Assembly (NCBI GenBank): GCA_023512835.1
Contig: CM042092.1
Span: 6,697,293-6,761,292, forward strand
Reading direction: 5' to 3'
DNA from: Taxillus chinensis
Taxonomy: Eukaryota; Streptophyta; Magnoliopsida; Santalales; Loranthaceae
DNA length: 64,000 nucleotides
Positions 35,677-48,088 of the stretch are shown in pieces. A program made the translations under genes and the position numbers. A model generated the notes under the pieces. It searched no databases, was not told the origin of the DNA, and saw only the letters and a program-made list of their open reading frames with translations. Position 1 is the stretch's first letter, and every line of letters starts with the position of its first letter.

Positions 35677-37975
35677 TGAACAAAAGCTTGGTTCCACTAA
35701 GAACATGACATATCAAGTAACATAGACAAACACTAACTTATTTCAAGTCCGTTGGAATTATATTATAGAGATTGTCAAACATACTTTACCAAACTGCACA
35801 CAAGATTGGTTCCAACAATCTTCACTGCTACAAGTAGGTATAGTGATTATTATTGAAACTGAGTTATTTTTCACATTCAACATACAGTAATGAAGGAGAA
35901 AGAGAGAGGACTCAAAGTTATGGTCAAGAGTGCTGTATATTGTGGAAGAAAACAGGAATAAGAAAAAGCAATTCCATAATAGGCTAGTGGGCAGAGTGAA
36001 AAAGATGGGCGTCACCATAATTTGCATGCGTTCAGATTTTCTAATAGTTCTGCTGGACAAATGTATTCCATCCAATGAAAGGGTTATATTGGATCCCAAA
36101 CAAATATGTGCCCACTGACTATAAGACAATACACCATATTTCAAATATCAAAATTCAGATATGGAAATACCACTTTCCAGAGAAGCACACCTTTTTTAAT
36201 AATGAACAGCATCAATAAAAAATGCCCCGTAAAGTACTAAGGCTGCATGTCAAACATGGATTTATGGCTTTGAAATTTTACCAGCATAAATTGACAAAAC
36301 TAAATACAACATTATATAATTTTCGATCAGTATTCACACAAACATAGATTTAGAGCCACAAAATCGAATAATTTGTTTTAGCTTCATCCAAGTCCACATC
36401 CATATCAAAGGTCCTCAAAAAGAACATCACAATTAAAAATTATTGCAAGCAAATGAAGAGGACAATCCACAATGCTTTGGAACAAATGCGGCATAAGCAA
36501 GAACAGGAATGAAGGAAAAGGAAATAGAGAGAAACAAGGCCAAAAGGCAAAATCATTAAAAAAAATCAATTAACCTGAGAATTTATACAAAACCTCTATC
36601 CATAATTACATTAGTATATATGCATAGATACTATCTATCTTGGTTCTTATAGAAGACCCTATATTATTAAAATTAAAGCTAGTTGGTTTGGTTAGGATTG
36701 TTTCATATGGTTAGGTAACAAGAGTAAAAAAGAAAACCCAATAATAAAAGGATGCCGCTAAAGAGAGAAACTAATCATTATAAAAGATAAATTTCCAATA
36801 ACTTAAGAGACATACTAATTAATACCATAATAAACTAACTATAATCTAACAATGAAAAAAAGGTATAAACAACTGGTGATTTAAGATTATAAAATCAAAA
36901 ATAAATTTATTCCCTGGTTTCTAAGAAGTAAAATAAACCCACTACATATGGGTCTAAAACCAAACCAAACCAATTAGCTTTAATGAGTGCATTCATTAGC
37001 CTACGTCTTAAATGATCAAACTAACATAAGCGATTTTCTCTCATTTTATCTTTAATCGGAGCTATCCCAATGACACTATGAATATTTCATTTCTAATATT
37101 GTCCATCTTAATCACATTAATCTTAACATTCACATCTTAGCGATACTAGATACCTATGTATGTTATTTCTTGTTAGTCCAACATTTTATTTCATATAACA
37201 AAATAAAGTAACAGATATCCTACAAAACTTTCATTTTAAACTCAGTAATATATTACGATAAAAAAAAACTCTTATCGCACTTATTCATTATAAATAGGTC
37301 TACTACCCTAAAATTATAAGAAGTAAAAATTTGTGTTCACCTTCCAAACAAATTTTAAAAATAATTTGTTCAGTTGTAACCATACTCAAAATCTGTACGT
37401 CCGCAAATGACACACATTTAATAAGACAAGTTTTTATAAAGATTATAGAATCATTATAAAACTCAACCTTTGGGAGACAGAGATCAAGAAAAATTTATAT
37501 TACAGTTCTTTACAAACAAAAAATTACATGAATATTTTCAAGGTAACAATTCCATGTGCCACACATAACATAGGCTTAAAAATTTTAACATTAGAATTGT
37601 AAAATCGGTTGTCTTCATTTGAAAGGTAGATATAAAGTGCAAAATAGAATTCAACGCTCAATCATTATGCCTATAAAAAAAATTAGCACAGTAAACATTA
37701 AATTAGCATGTACATAGAAAGTTCACGTGTTTATTGGAGATTTAAAAAAAACATAGGATTAACATAAAGTAGGAGTTTCACATTGGCTTATATAGAAATA
37801 CCACATTAAACACTCAATTATAAAATCTTCAGAATCCCAAAATCTGCTAAAAATAACATAAATTGGAAAAACAAAAAAGGACTATACCAGAAAAAGTATG
37901 GCAGGGCGCTTGTTGAAAGAATGCATCTGAATGACAGTAAGCCCAAGTAACATTTGATTACATACTTTCAACTGG
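35677..37975. repeat. Tandem segmental duplication, copy B (non-coding)
   Basis: This is the diverged partner of 32745-35090, offset by about 2.9 kb. It lies immediately downstream (transcription sense) of a decayed PPR tail and the intact-looking PPR gene. The unit probably represents the 3' flank or 3' UTR introns of duplicated PPR genes. Confidence 0.75.
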
Positions 37976-38169
37976 TGCATTGTAACACTCAAAATCCAAA
38001 AAAGGGGACTGTATAGAAGTCAGCAGGCCCCAGTACAGATAGGGTGACTAATATGTTCAAAATCATAGTCTTTGTACTTCAGGAATGCCTACACCCAATC
38101 CAACCAATACAAATCTCCTGGGCATTTCTGCAATATTAATCACATGCTTGAGATTAATATCTGTTGCCA

Positions 38170-38270
38170 ATCGTAGTGGTTGCATTTGTTGAGAAGCCCC
38201 TCACAACTATTATATGAATTATGAAGGAACTGTTGCCCCATCATGATGTCATTGTTGTAACCCCTAAGCT
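38170..38270 (-). pseudogene. Decayed C-terminal tail of a second RFL-type PPR gene
   Basis: On the minus strand this sequence encodes VVRGFSTNATTTI in one frame. It aligns with VDRGFSANANTTNM near the C-terminus of the PPR gene at 38310-40098 (DNA 38364-38460). Nucleotide similarity extends over about 90 bp (GTGGTTGCATTTGTTGAGAA against GTGTTTGCATTTGCTGAAAA), with frame breaks. It is too short to be a gene. It suggests that this locus once held tandem PPR copies. Confidence 0.6.
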
Positions 38271-38309
38271 CATAATCATCACCTACATAACCTTACACAT
38301 ACTTATTAC

Positions 38310-40098
38310 TTACAGCGAATCCAATATGGACTGATCTAATTTACCAACAGATAACATTTCTTGCAACATATTTGTTGTGTTTGCATTTGCTGAAAACCCC
38401 CTATCAACCAACATCTGAATGAATTGCTTTGTTCTCAATTCATCGTTGTTTTCAAGGAGGGCAGTGAAGATTATATTATATGTCACACCATTTGGGGGGC
38501 AGTCATTTTCTTGCATTTTCTGAAGCAAAGCATTTGCATCATTGAAAAAACCCTTTTTACAAAATCCCTTCATCATTATGTTATATGTGTGAAGATTAGG
38601 TTGTAGCATTTTAGCAGAGAGGCGACAAAAGATTTCCTTTCCATCTTCAAGTTTCCCTGCTTCACACATACCATCAATGAGGACATTGTATATCACTATA
38701 TTAGAACTCAATCCCTTATCCTCGATCACCTTAAACAATGCCATTGCCTCGTCAACGTATTGATTCTTAAATAGGCCATCCAGCAAAGTAGAATATGTAA
38801 TAACGTTTGGAACTATGCCATGCATTTGCATATCATTAAGAATCCCCAAGGCATCTCGAGGCCTACCCACTAGGCACAAGCCCTTTATAATAGCAGTGAA
38901 AGTAATAACATTCGGAATCAATGCTTTTTGAGACATTTCTTCATACAGACTCAGGGCTTTCTCTATTCTAGTCTTCTCACAAAATCCATGGATCAATGTG
39001 GTATAACTGCAAACATCAGGCACACAACCCCTACTAATCATAGACTCAAAGACAATCATAGATTTGTCCATTTCGCCTAGCAAACAATATCCATTGATCA
39101 GAGAATTAAAAGTTACAATGTTTGGTTCTTGACCACGCTTGGTCATCAATTTCATGACTTCTTCAGCCTCAGCAACCCTCCCGTTCTTACATAGTGCGTC
39201 AACCACCAGGCTATAGGTACGCACAGTGTGTTCAATCTTTTTATCTCTCATCTCATACAATAGCTTTGAAGCTTCTTGCCAACGACCCAACTTGCACAGC
39301 CCATCAATCAGGGAATTGTAGATGACAACATTTGGAGAAACACCCTTATTTGTCATTTCAACAAAGAGCTCAGAAGCATCGCTTACTAGCCCATCCTTGC
39401 AAAGACCGTCGATGAGGCTGCCATACACAACCACGTCAGGCCTACAACCTCTTTCCTCCATATCTCTAAGCAATCCAAGAGCCGCGCTAATTCTCCCCCG
39501 CTTTACATAACCCATTGATGATTGTTCCGTAAGTAACGACACAAGGCTGATACTCAAAATGCAGCATCCGGGCAAACAACCTTAGTCCCTGAACAGTCCG
39601 ACCGCAAACGCAAAGCCCATTGATCAGAGTATTGAACGTCACGGAATTGGGCTCATAGCCAAGTTTAAATATTTTTGCGAAAACGGAGAAAGCGACATCG
39701 ACCCGGCTGGAATCGCAGAAGCATTTGATCATCGCGGTGAGCGCATACAGGTCGAGCGTGATATCCAGCGACTCCATTTCCTTGATTAAAGAAATCGCGG
39801 TCGAGTGGTGTTTCATTTTAGCGATTGTGTCTACGAGTTTGGTGAACTCGACGAGGGATGGCCTAGGGTTCATGCGAACCATTTGGCGGAAGATGGACAG
39901 AGCATGGTCGAGGTTTCTGATGGAACCACGACCGACGTTGTGCCCGCGGTGCCGCGACCCCGATTCATCGGTGAATGAATATGAAACACCTAGGTTCTTA
40001 ATAGAGGGTGAAGAGGAGAAGGGCTTACTGGTGAAGGGAAAGAGAGATTTGAGAGAAGTGATTTGAATAATCGCGGCGTCAGTTCTTCTCCCTTTCAT
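38310..40098 (-). CDS. P-class (RFL-like) pentatricopeptide repeat protein, one-base frameshift
   Basis: Two overlapping frames form one PPR gene: 40098 to about 39496 (N-terminus) and 39495 to 38310. The first frame ends ...GTIINGLCKAGEN-stop. The second reads on as ...GRISAALGLLRDMEERGC. Removing one base from a five-C run (39495-39499, + strand) joins them into about 595 codons, a normal length for this class. About 14 tandem 35-residue PPR motifs are visible (for example PNVVIYNSLIDGLCKLGRW and PNVITYSTLLDGLFKNQYV), with the N-D/N-T-style code positions of restorer-of-fertility-like proteins. The first ~65 residues are Ser/Lys/Arg-rich with few acids, consistent with a mitochondrial (or plastid) targeting peptide. 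No E, DYW or SMR domain follows. P-class PPRs bind organelle RNA and guide its processing or stability. The extra base could be a homopolymer sequencing error or a real inactivation. Confidence 0.88.
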
Positions 40099-40578
40099 CC
40101 CGCCTCCCTCTTTCTTTCTCCTCTGACTGTTTCCTTCGGCCCTGCGAGACCAGTGCTCTGTAACTAGGGCGAGCTACAACTTTCCCTCCAAGTAATTGCT
40201 CTTTTAACTCTACCCCTAGCCATTTATATTTTTATTATTGCAAGTAATGGTTGAAATAGATAATATTATTTTAGTTATTTCTAAAAATAATAAAATATTT
40301 TATAGAGTATGTTTGAAATAAATAATATTAATTAAAATAATTTTTAAAAGTATGATAAAAAATATTTTAATATATTTGGTACACGAGAAAAAAAATTTTA
40401 TTTCTTTTTCACATTTAATATGTCAAGCAAAAATGAATGAGGTATTATTTTTGGAAATCTTGGCTAAATTTAATTTTTACATAAATTAAAATTATTATGT
40501 GAAAATAAAATTGAAGAGGATAAAATTAACATGAAAATAAAAATAATTTATTATCTATGATCGATATAGATACTATGA
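40099..40578. other. PPR upstream region
   Basis: It holds the promoter-proximal sequence of the PPR gene and then AT-rich DNA. TTGGTACACGAGAAAA at 40376 resembles the ends of the GC-cored elements. No other feature is seen. Confidence 0.4.
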
Positions 40579-41475
40579 TTAGAGTGTTTTTATTAAAATT
40601 ATATAAAAAAAACAGTCATTGCTGCCCCACCCTAGCACATAGAGCGCCCCTCTGTTGGTCGTCACACACATAACACCCCCCCTCTCGCTACGAACAGCCG
40701 CCTCTCTTTTTGCCGTCCAGGAGTGCCTCACCAAAAACGAAAGGGTCTCCACTAACAAGCACGCTTGCGGGCTAACGCTGCCACCGGCTCTATGGACTGT
40801 CCCGACGACGACTAGAAGGATGGATGGCTTGGACTGCTGTGGTGGAGCGCTTAATGGTGACTTGGACATCTGCGGAAGGATGGATGGGTAAAACTGAAAA
40901 ATTGATTACCTTGTATGACTTAATACCAGGAAGGAAGGTGAGGGTAATGAATATTAGTTTATTTAAGGTAATATTTATCTTAAGGTAATAAAATATTATA
41001 TTACTTTAGGTCTATTAAATGCGGGAATTGAAATGAATTTCATTCCATCACATTCTATTCTCGTGTAACAAATATGTTATAAATGGGGATAAATTCATTC
41101 CTCTCACATACTAAGGTTTCTTATATGAGAAAATCTTTTTTTTTTGTTTTTGCCCTTCGTTCGCTGCCCCGTGCCTTGATCTTTACCCTGTCGGCTCCCC
41201 CCTACCTTCCCTCTCCCCCGCCGCCCTCCCCCAACCTTGCTCTCTCCCCCCGACCGCCCCCCCCCTAGGCACGGGCTTCCCTTCCATTGAATCAAACCCT
41301 ACCAGGATCCTTATTTTCTTTATCATCTCGATCTCTTCGGCTTCCATCTCTACCTTGTCACTACCGCCGCCAATGGCGGCCGCAACCTAGATCTCCCTTG
41401 AACTCACCCTGTCCTTCTGCTCCTTAACAATGTTGTTAACAAAGTCTGAGACAGAAGTTGTGGGCAAGTGTCGGC
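40579..41475. mobile_element. GC-cored non-autonomous element, left part (split by a solo LTR)
   Basis: GC-rich islands (40620-40880 and 41150-41470) lie in AT-rich DNA with GAATTTCATTCCATC and TTCTATTCTCGTGTAAC (41035-41070). The right part (44089-44455) ends with CATTCTCATTCTCATTCC and TTCTCGTATATCAAACGAG. Part of that right end matches, on the opposite strand, the left end of the element at 3130. Outer ends are not certain. Low-complexity Pro/Ser frames are not considered genes. Confidence 0.4.
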
Positions 41476-42576
41476 TGTAACGCCCCCAAATCTGGACTTT
41501 CAGACCGGGTGCGTTAGACAAATAAAATATTACAATTATATAAATAGTAATCTATTATTCAACATAAATTCGATAGTTTATTTATTACATCAAGACTCAT
41601 CACAAGATCTCTAAGGTTTAGCGTTTAGAGACTATGTATTGATAACCCATTATAGTTTTACATGACATATAAATACTACATGCATAATCTTCTTATGACT
41701 TTATTCCAAGCATTCTGGACACCATTATCCTAGCATCCTTGCTTTGTCCTAGTTCCCTGGGGTTTGAAACAAAACATGAAAGGAAATGAGCTCAAATAGC
41801 CCAGTAAGGTTAAAAGTAAGGGATAATATATGGAGAATAATCAACTCATGGGAAAATAAGAATATCTACTCATCTAGGTTCACCACCTAGATATCTTGCA
41901 TAACTTGTTATCAACTGGATTGACACTCTCCAGTGATGTTCTTTACCCAATGCATTGGAGGTCTTTCTGGAACCACCCATAAACATATTGCCAAACATAA
42001 AACATATCTTCACAAATTTTCAAACAATCACATCAATGGTAAATTTCAACGTAAAGGAAGGTCTTGCAATAATAGCCCCGATAAGTAAAAGGGGTATTCA
42101 TCATTCAATAAATTAGATTACCAAGTTTCCAAGAAGTGCCAAAGAAAGTTAATTCTTCTTAAAATAATATTATGAGGAAAAAAAATCTTGAGATATAAAT
42201 ATAGAGAAGAAATAGAAAATGAATTTCTACGTCGGAGATCGTGGTAAGGAAAGGAAGAGGGGATCCTTACAATCTTTTTGTCTTCCGCGTTTATAAACCT
42301 TGAAACAAAATTTAGAAGTTAATATTTTAGTTTTAATAATAATAGTATATTCATAACTAATATATTGAGAGACATATATAAGTATATTATGGTGAAAAAA
42401 ACTTCTCATGATAATAATAATAATCTATACGTATACACATATACATATATAATATACGTATATACTATACAATATACATATATATATTGAGGGGCAAAGC
42501 CATCCATAATATATATATATATAAGGAGACTTAGCCTTCCATGGAATAATAATAATCTATATATACACATATACGT

Positions 42577-42611
<35 letters not shown>

Positions 42612-44088
42612 AGGGGCAAAACCATCCATAATATATATATATATATATATATATGAGGAGGCTTAGCCTTCCATGGAATAATAATAATCTATATATACAC
42701 ATATACATATTATTTAATAAATATACATATATATATTGAGGGGCAAGGCCATCCATAATATATATATGTACGAAGAGGATTAGCCTTCCAAGAACATGAT
42801 TAATATATGCTTGAAATATTTACCTTTTGGAACTTCCAACAAGTGAGAGGAAGATTGAGAGAAGAGAAGGCTTGGAGGACTATTGGGGTGTTAATAGAAC
42901 TTTTTTGGGGAGTATTTGGAGGAGTGTTTTGTGGCTTATTTGAATGGAAAGAGTGCTTGAGAAGGGAAGTGAGGCATGCTATTTATAGATAAGGTGGTAG
43001 GTGTAATAGTGTGAAAAATAGTGTACGAATTTGACTTTGGCATTAAATTAAATTATTTAAAATATATATAATACTTTATTTTCCTCCTATTATCTCTTAT
43101 TAAAAACGTGCTTATCTCCTCCTACCATTAAAAAAATGTTTTAAGACTTTTAAACCTAGAAGGTTCCTTTGGCATCAAAAGTCCACATTGGTGTACTCCC
43201 TACTAATTCAATTATAACGTTTTTAATTTTGTAGTTTTTGACAAATGGCCAATTGTATTGCATTACTAACTCAAATATCTACGAATGGGTATCAATTTTA
43301 TAATTTTTACATATGTATAACAAAAGTTATTGAATTTTAAAGTCATACTAAAATGTTTACCCGTTTACACTGAACCTATGTGTAGTATTTTAACTTCTGG
43401 AATTGATTGGCTTCATATTAAATTCTAAAATTTCTACACGTTTTAGCTAATTCATAAATGAACAAATGAGCTTTGGTTTCATGTCAATTGGATCTGTATA
43501 ATTCAAGTTATGAATTTTTGAATGGGACCTCCAGAATCTGCCTCATTCAAATTTTTGGGCCTTACCTATGTTTTATACTTTTGGTAAAGTTAAGGCTTGT
43601 AATACTTACTTACCCATAGTAATTTGGTTTAAGAAACTAAATGACATAATATATAGCATCTAAACTTTTTATGACGTATAAGAAATTATTTTATTTTTAT
43701 AAAGTATTTAATATTAACGTGGATAAAATAATATAATTGCGTAATCAATAAATAATAAAGTAAGATAACATTATATTCCATGACTTCTTACTTTATAAAC
43801 CTATAAAGTATAATATTATAAAACATTATTACATACTCATACCTATTTATAACAATTCAAACGGATACTAATCATAACGGTTAGTTACTTATTCCAACGA
43901 TTAGTTACTATTCTAACTGCTAGTTACTATTCTAACGGCTACTTACTAATCACATGCTACTTAAATGACTATATTGGGTACTTATTTTTATTGTGATAAT
44001 ATCTAAAATATTCTTTCTAACTATTTTTAGTAATGACATTATTATTATTACTATTTAAGGAAGAGCTTAAATTTTTGCGGGTCTTACA
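41476..44088. mobile_element. Solo LTR (~2.6 kb), TGTAACGCCCC...GGGTCTTACA
   Basis: It begins TGTAACGCCCCC at 41476 and ends GCGGGTCTTACA at 44088. Flanks are TCGGC (41471-41475) and TCGGT (44089-44093), a 5-bp target duplication with one mismatch. It contains AGCCCAGTAAGG near 41800, a three-unit minisatellite (42420-42790) and a TATA-like CTATTTATAG (42980-42989), as in plant Ty3/gypsy LTRs. No internal domain is present. It is inserted in the GC-cored element 40579-44455. Confidence 0.75.
42420..42790. repeat. ~125-bp minisatellite inside the solo LTR
   Basis: Three units each contain GAGGGGCAA(A/G)(G/A)CCATCC, an AT run, a GAGGA/GAGAC-type block with CTTAGCCTTCCATGGAATA, and ATAATCTATATATACACATA. 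Unit starts near 42489, 42611 and 42738 give a period of about 122-127 bp. Confidence 0.85.
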
Positions 44089-44455
44089 TCGGTAGTCCCA
44101 AACATTGTCATCGTGTCGGCGGGGGGTCATCACGATGATGGCACTTGCCTGGGGTCTCTAATGAGGGGGAAGTGATGATAAGTCTAAGGAGGAACGGTGG
44201 CACTTGCTATGGGGTTTTGAGTGAGGACGATAACACATGGATAAGGGTTTTAAGTCATCTTTATTTTTTCCTGTTTCAAATACCAAGCAAATCCTACATT
44301 TTAGTAATATATTTGTAATTTTCTAATAAATATTCTATTTAAGGTATTGTATAAGATAATGAATCATTATCATTCTCATTCTCATTCCATTACTCTTATG
44401 TTAATTCTATTCCCTCTAATTTCATTCTCGTATATCAAACGAGACCATAAAGCAT
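44089..44455. mobile_element. GC-cored element, right part
   Basis: It continues the element interrupted at 41475. A GC-rich segment (44090-44240) is followed by AT-rich sequence and the end CTCGTATATCAAACGAG at 44427-44443. On the minus strand this end matches the left end of the element at 3130. Confidence 0.4.
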
Positions 44456-44474
44456 ATACTATTTTAAATTTAAC

Positions 44475-44590
44475 TTTTCAAAATAATCGATCAGGAACAT
44501 ACACTCTCTCTCCCTCCGCGACGGCTGCGGCAGCTGACAACAAAAACCCTAAACCTAAAACAAAGAGAGCTCCTCCTCCTTATATAGATG
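44475..44590 (-). promoter_or_regulatory. Promoter/leader-like fragment of an unknown gene, truncated
   Basis: On the minus strand a TATA box (TATATAAGG, 44586-44578) is followed by a pyrimidine-rich CTCTCTTTG and a telo-box-like TTTAGGGTTTTTG. Then comes GC-rich GCTGCCGCAGCCGTCGCGG. This order is typical of plant ribosomal-protein and other translation-related genes. Within about 30 bases the sequence gives way to the end of the GC-cored element and no coding exon follows, so it is probably a truncated gene head. Confidence 0.4.
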
Positions 44591-44740
44591 CTCCTTAATA
44601 ACATCTTTCCTTGTAAAAGAACTAGAAAATAGATTATTCATGAAAACAAAGCATGATAAAAAAGCCCCCCCAGAGGTGGCACACCATAAAACCAAGAAGC
44701 AAGCGAGCAAAACAGAACATCAATCACAATCCATATGAGC

Positions 44741-45185
<445 letters not shown>

Positions 45186-45699
45186 AAACACACATAAAAC
45201 ACCCCATATATATGTTATAATGTACCTGTCCTGGGATCTACTACCTTTTAATTTGAGTTGTTAAATGTAAATGCATTAGTTCAAATTATAATTTTAGCAC
45301 AATAAAATCATTGTAGCTACAGTAAAAATTATTGGATATAACCTGAAATTTGATATATGCAGACAAATTAGAAATATTTACTGTATTAAAATCTAATGGA
45401 GTGTAAAAGTAGACCTTATCGACAAAACATCAAATCACAACAAAGTGACTCAGGAAGGTGTGTACAAGCAAATTGAGTGTTTTCTAAGGACCAAATAAGG
45501 ACAATATATATAATCCTTATCTAAATCAAGCAAAAGTGAGGAACTACCAAAAGAATTGATACATAATGGAGAAGTCAAAATAATGGAGAAGTCATGTTGT
45601 AATTCAAAGATCAGGTATAAAACAAAGGCTTGATATAACCAATAATTCATTTGATTTAACTAAGTCTCTTATTCGGAAATATCACTGACTTAGTCTAAA
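45186..45699. other. AT-rich intergenic DNA
   Basis: No gene is recognised. AATGGAGAAGTCA is duplicated at 45566 and 45582. Confidence 0.4.
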
Positions 45700-46010
45700 A
45701 ATAAAGGCTCAACATAAGGACGAAAGACTCGTTTTAAGGACAAAAGGCTCGGTATAAGCACAATGTCTCGATTTAACAAAGTTACTTACCTAACATTCAT
45801 CGAGTCTTGTTTAAACATGCCACTTCTCCATATAAGCAAGCAATTTTCGGAATGATCTTGAAGATTCGGTTTAAGATCAAAAGGTCCGGTATAAGTTAAA
45901 AGGCCCGGTATAAGCAAGCGATGTCTTGGTCTAAGCTCAAAATGCTCGGAATAACTTCACAAAGCTCAAAAATGACTCAAGAAGCCATGATGTAAGCAAG
46001 AAGTGCTCGT
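45700..46010. repeat. ~20-bp minisatellite, AAAGGCTCGGTATAAG type
   Basis: Degenerate units such as AAAGGCTCAACATAAGGAC, GAAAGACTCGTTTTAAGGAC, AAAAGGCTCGGTATAAGCAC, AAAAGGTCCGGTATAAGTT and AAAAGGCCCGGTATAAGCA recur from 45704 to about 46000, some separated by unrelated sequence. Confidence 0.7.
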
Positions 46011-46386
46011 TAAATATCTTACGACAAAAGTAAAGTTTACACGTGTGCTACATGGATTGGTTGATTGACACAAACTTCAATGGGAATGTTTGAATTATGC
46101 TTTACACTATATTCATATTCTAACATATACCTCAAGCCATGCAGCCCATATAAACTTCTCAAGCCATGGGAATTAAACATTGGTGATATTGATGGAAATA
46201 TGGGATTGGAGATATTTTTTTACAGCACTTGAACCTTGAGTGCACTTGCCAAAAAGAAAAAAAAAATTCTTTATGCGGCTCAATATAATAGACATATCAA
46301 GTTCCAAGATTACACAAAAGATCAAACTGTGCATATAAATAAACGGATTATAAGTGTAGAATGCATGCTTAAACATCTTTATACTT

Positions 46387-46830
46387 GTGATTGAACTTAG
46401 AACTATAGGATCTCGGCCAGGACACTCACTATCACAATATTATCCGCTTTGGCACTCGCACCCACGTACAGGCCACAACCCGCACAGATTTATTTCCAAT
46501 GGGCCGCGACCTGTTAAAACACGTTGTGACAAGGTGCACATGAGCTTCATCATTAGGACGACCTCAATATTCACCCTGATCGATATGCGATTGGTCTTTG
46601 AGACTCCCCGCATGAGGTTAGAGACCCAACAAGAACACTCTTTGTATACTTGTGTGAATTTGTGTAAAGGGCAATGCTAGGTACAACCGGGGTTGAGTAA
46701 TCTTTGGGTAATCATGACGACGTGGTAGCTTACCAATTCATCAGGGGGGGGGGAAGTAAAGATTATAGCCGTCCAATCCCTTACGGTTACGCAAAGATGC
46801 CACGAGCCGGTTACACAAATATTTATTCTT
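46387..46830. other. Transposon-like remnants
   Basis: 46430-46540 (ACAATATTATCCGCTTTGGC followed by GC-rich DNA with GGGCCGCGACC) resembles a repetitive sequence common in plant genomes. 46674-46810 begins GCAATGCTAGGTACAACCGG and shares spaced words (GCAACC/ACAACC, GTTG, GTAACC/GTAATC, ACGTGG/ATGTGG, AGGTTAG/AGCTTAC) with 60790-60860. No coding domain is found. Confidence 0.35.
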
Positions 46831-47575
46831 GTGTAAAACATTAACTAGAATAAGAATGACTATTGTAAGAAAAATAGATTCTTTTAATAGATTAAAGCGT
46901 ATGTAAACAATAAAGATTTGCTTATGTATTTATTGTAATTATCGTTTGATAATAAAAAAATATTTTCACTAGTTTTGATGGTCCTTTGCTCACTTTATAC
47001 ACTGCAATTAGTACCTAACTGCCTAGAAAAGACAAAAAAGAATTTTTAGAGTCATATTCATCATCCTTCTAGGCTATTAGGGACAAAAAAATATAATACA
47101 AACCATTATATATAAAATTAACTTAAACTTAAAAGAACTATAGAGTAAATAACAAAAATCAATATAAACTAGTAATTCACTATATCATAGCTAGTTAAAA
47201 ATAAGTTATCAAGTTCTCATTTTATCAAAATCTTTTATGGAGAGAAAGCAAAGCGATTGCTCACATAGGACAAATTAGCTTTGTAAACAAGTGTCACAGA
47301 CTCACAGCTTACCCAATTCGACTGCAGTAGCTTTTTTAATTAGCTTGCATTAATGGTCTATATTATTAAGACAGTGTGCGCATACATTGGCTATACATAG
47401 TAGTGCGCATACACTGGAGCATAAGGGCATGCCTTGTCCTTGTAGTTACTATAGAGAGAAGGTTTGTTTTTAAAAATGTTTAGATAAATTTAAAATTATT
47501 TAATTTTAAAATAGGGAAATTTTATACTTTTTTAAAATTATTTTAAATTATTTTTTATTTTTAAATTTAAACTCA
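46831..47575. other. AT-rich intergenic DNA
   Basis: No gene or element is recognised before the hAT target duplication. Confidence 0.45.
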
Positions 47576-47583
47576 ATCATGTA

Positions 47584-48088
47584 TAGGGGTGTAAAACGGG
47601 CCAGCCCGGCTCGGCCCGTTTAGGCCCGCGTTCCAAACGGACTGGGCAAGGCTTGGCCCGGCCCGGCCCACAACAATTCGCGGGGGCCCGCGGACTGGCC
47701 CGTATTATTTATTTAATTTTTTAATTTTTATTTTTTTAAAATTAAAAAGTATACAATATAATTTTATCAAAGCAATATTATTTCAATTTTATTTTACAAT
47801 TGTTCACATATAAAATTACTCAATTTAATTACTCAATTAAAATTATATAATATAATATATGTATTAAATTTTAAGGTATTTATAAATAAAAAAATAAAAA
47901 TAAAAAATAAAAAAGCCCGCGGGCCAGCCCGCAGCCCGCACGGGCCGGGCCTAAATGGGGCGGGCTTAAACGGGCCAACCCGTTTAGGCCCGCATTTTAA
48001 ACAGACCGAGCTTTGCTCGGCCCGACCCGCCCCAAGCCCGCAAGTCCGCAGGCTTGGCTCGCGGACTTTAACCCGTTTTACACCCCTA
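47584..48088. mobile_element. hAT-type MITE with perfect 8-bp target duplication
   Basis: Ends TAGGGGTGTAAAACGGG and CCCGTTTTACACCCCTA form a perfect 17-bp terminal inverted repeat. ATCATGTA flanks both sides (47576-47583 and 48089-48096). The 505-bp element has GC-rich subterminal arms of repeated GGCCCG/CGGGCC words around an AT-rich centre and no transposase. This is the classic structure of non-autonomous hAT elements. Confidence 0.95.

Noticed and set aside
42406..42756. 116-aa Tyr/Ile-rich minus-strand frame
   Set aside because: It is a translation of the AT-rich minisatellite in the solo LTR.
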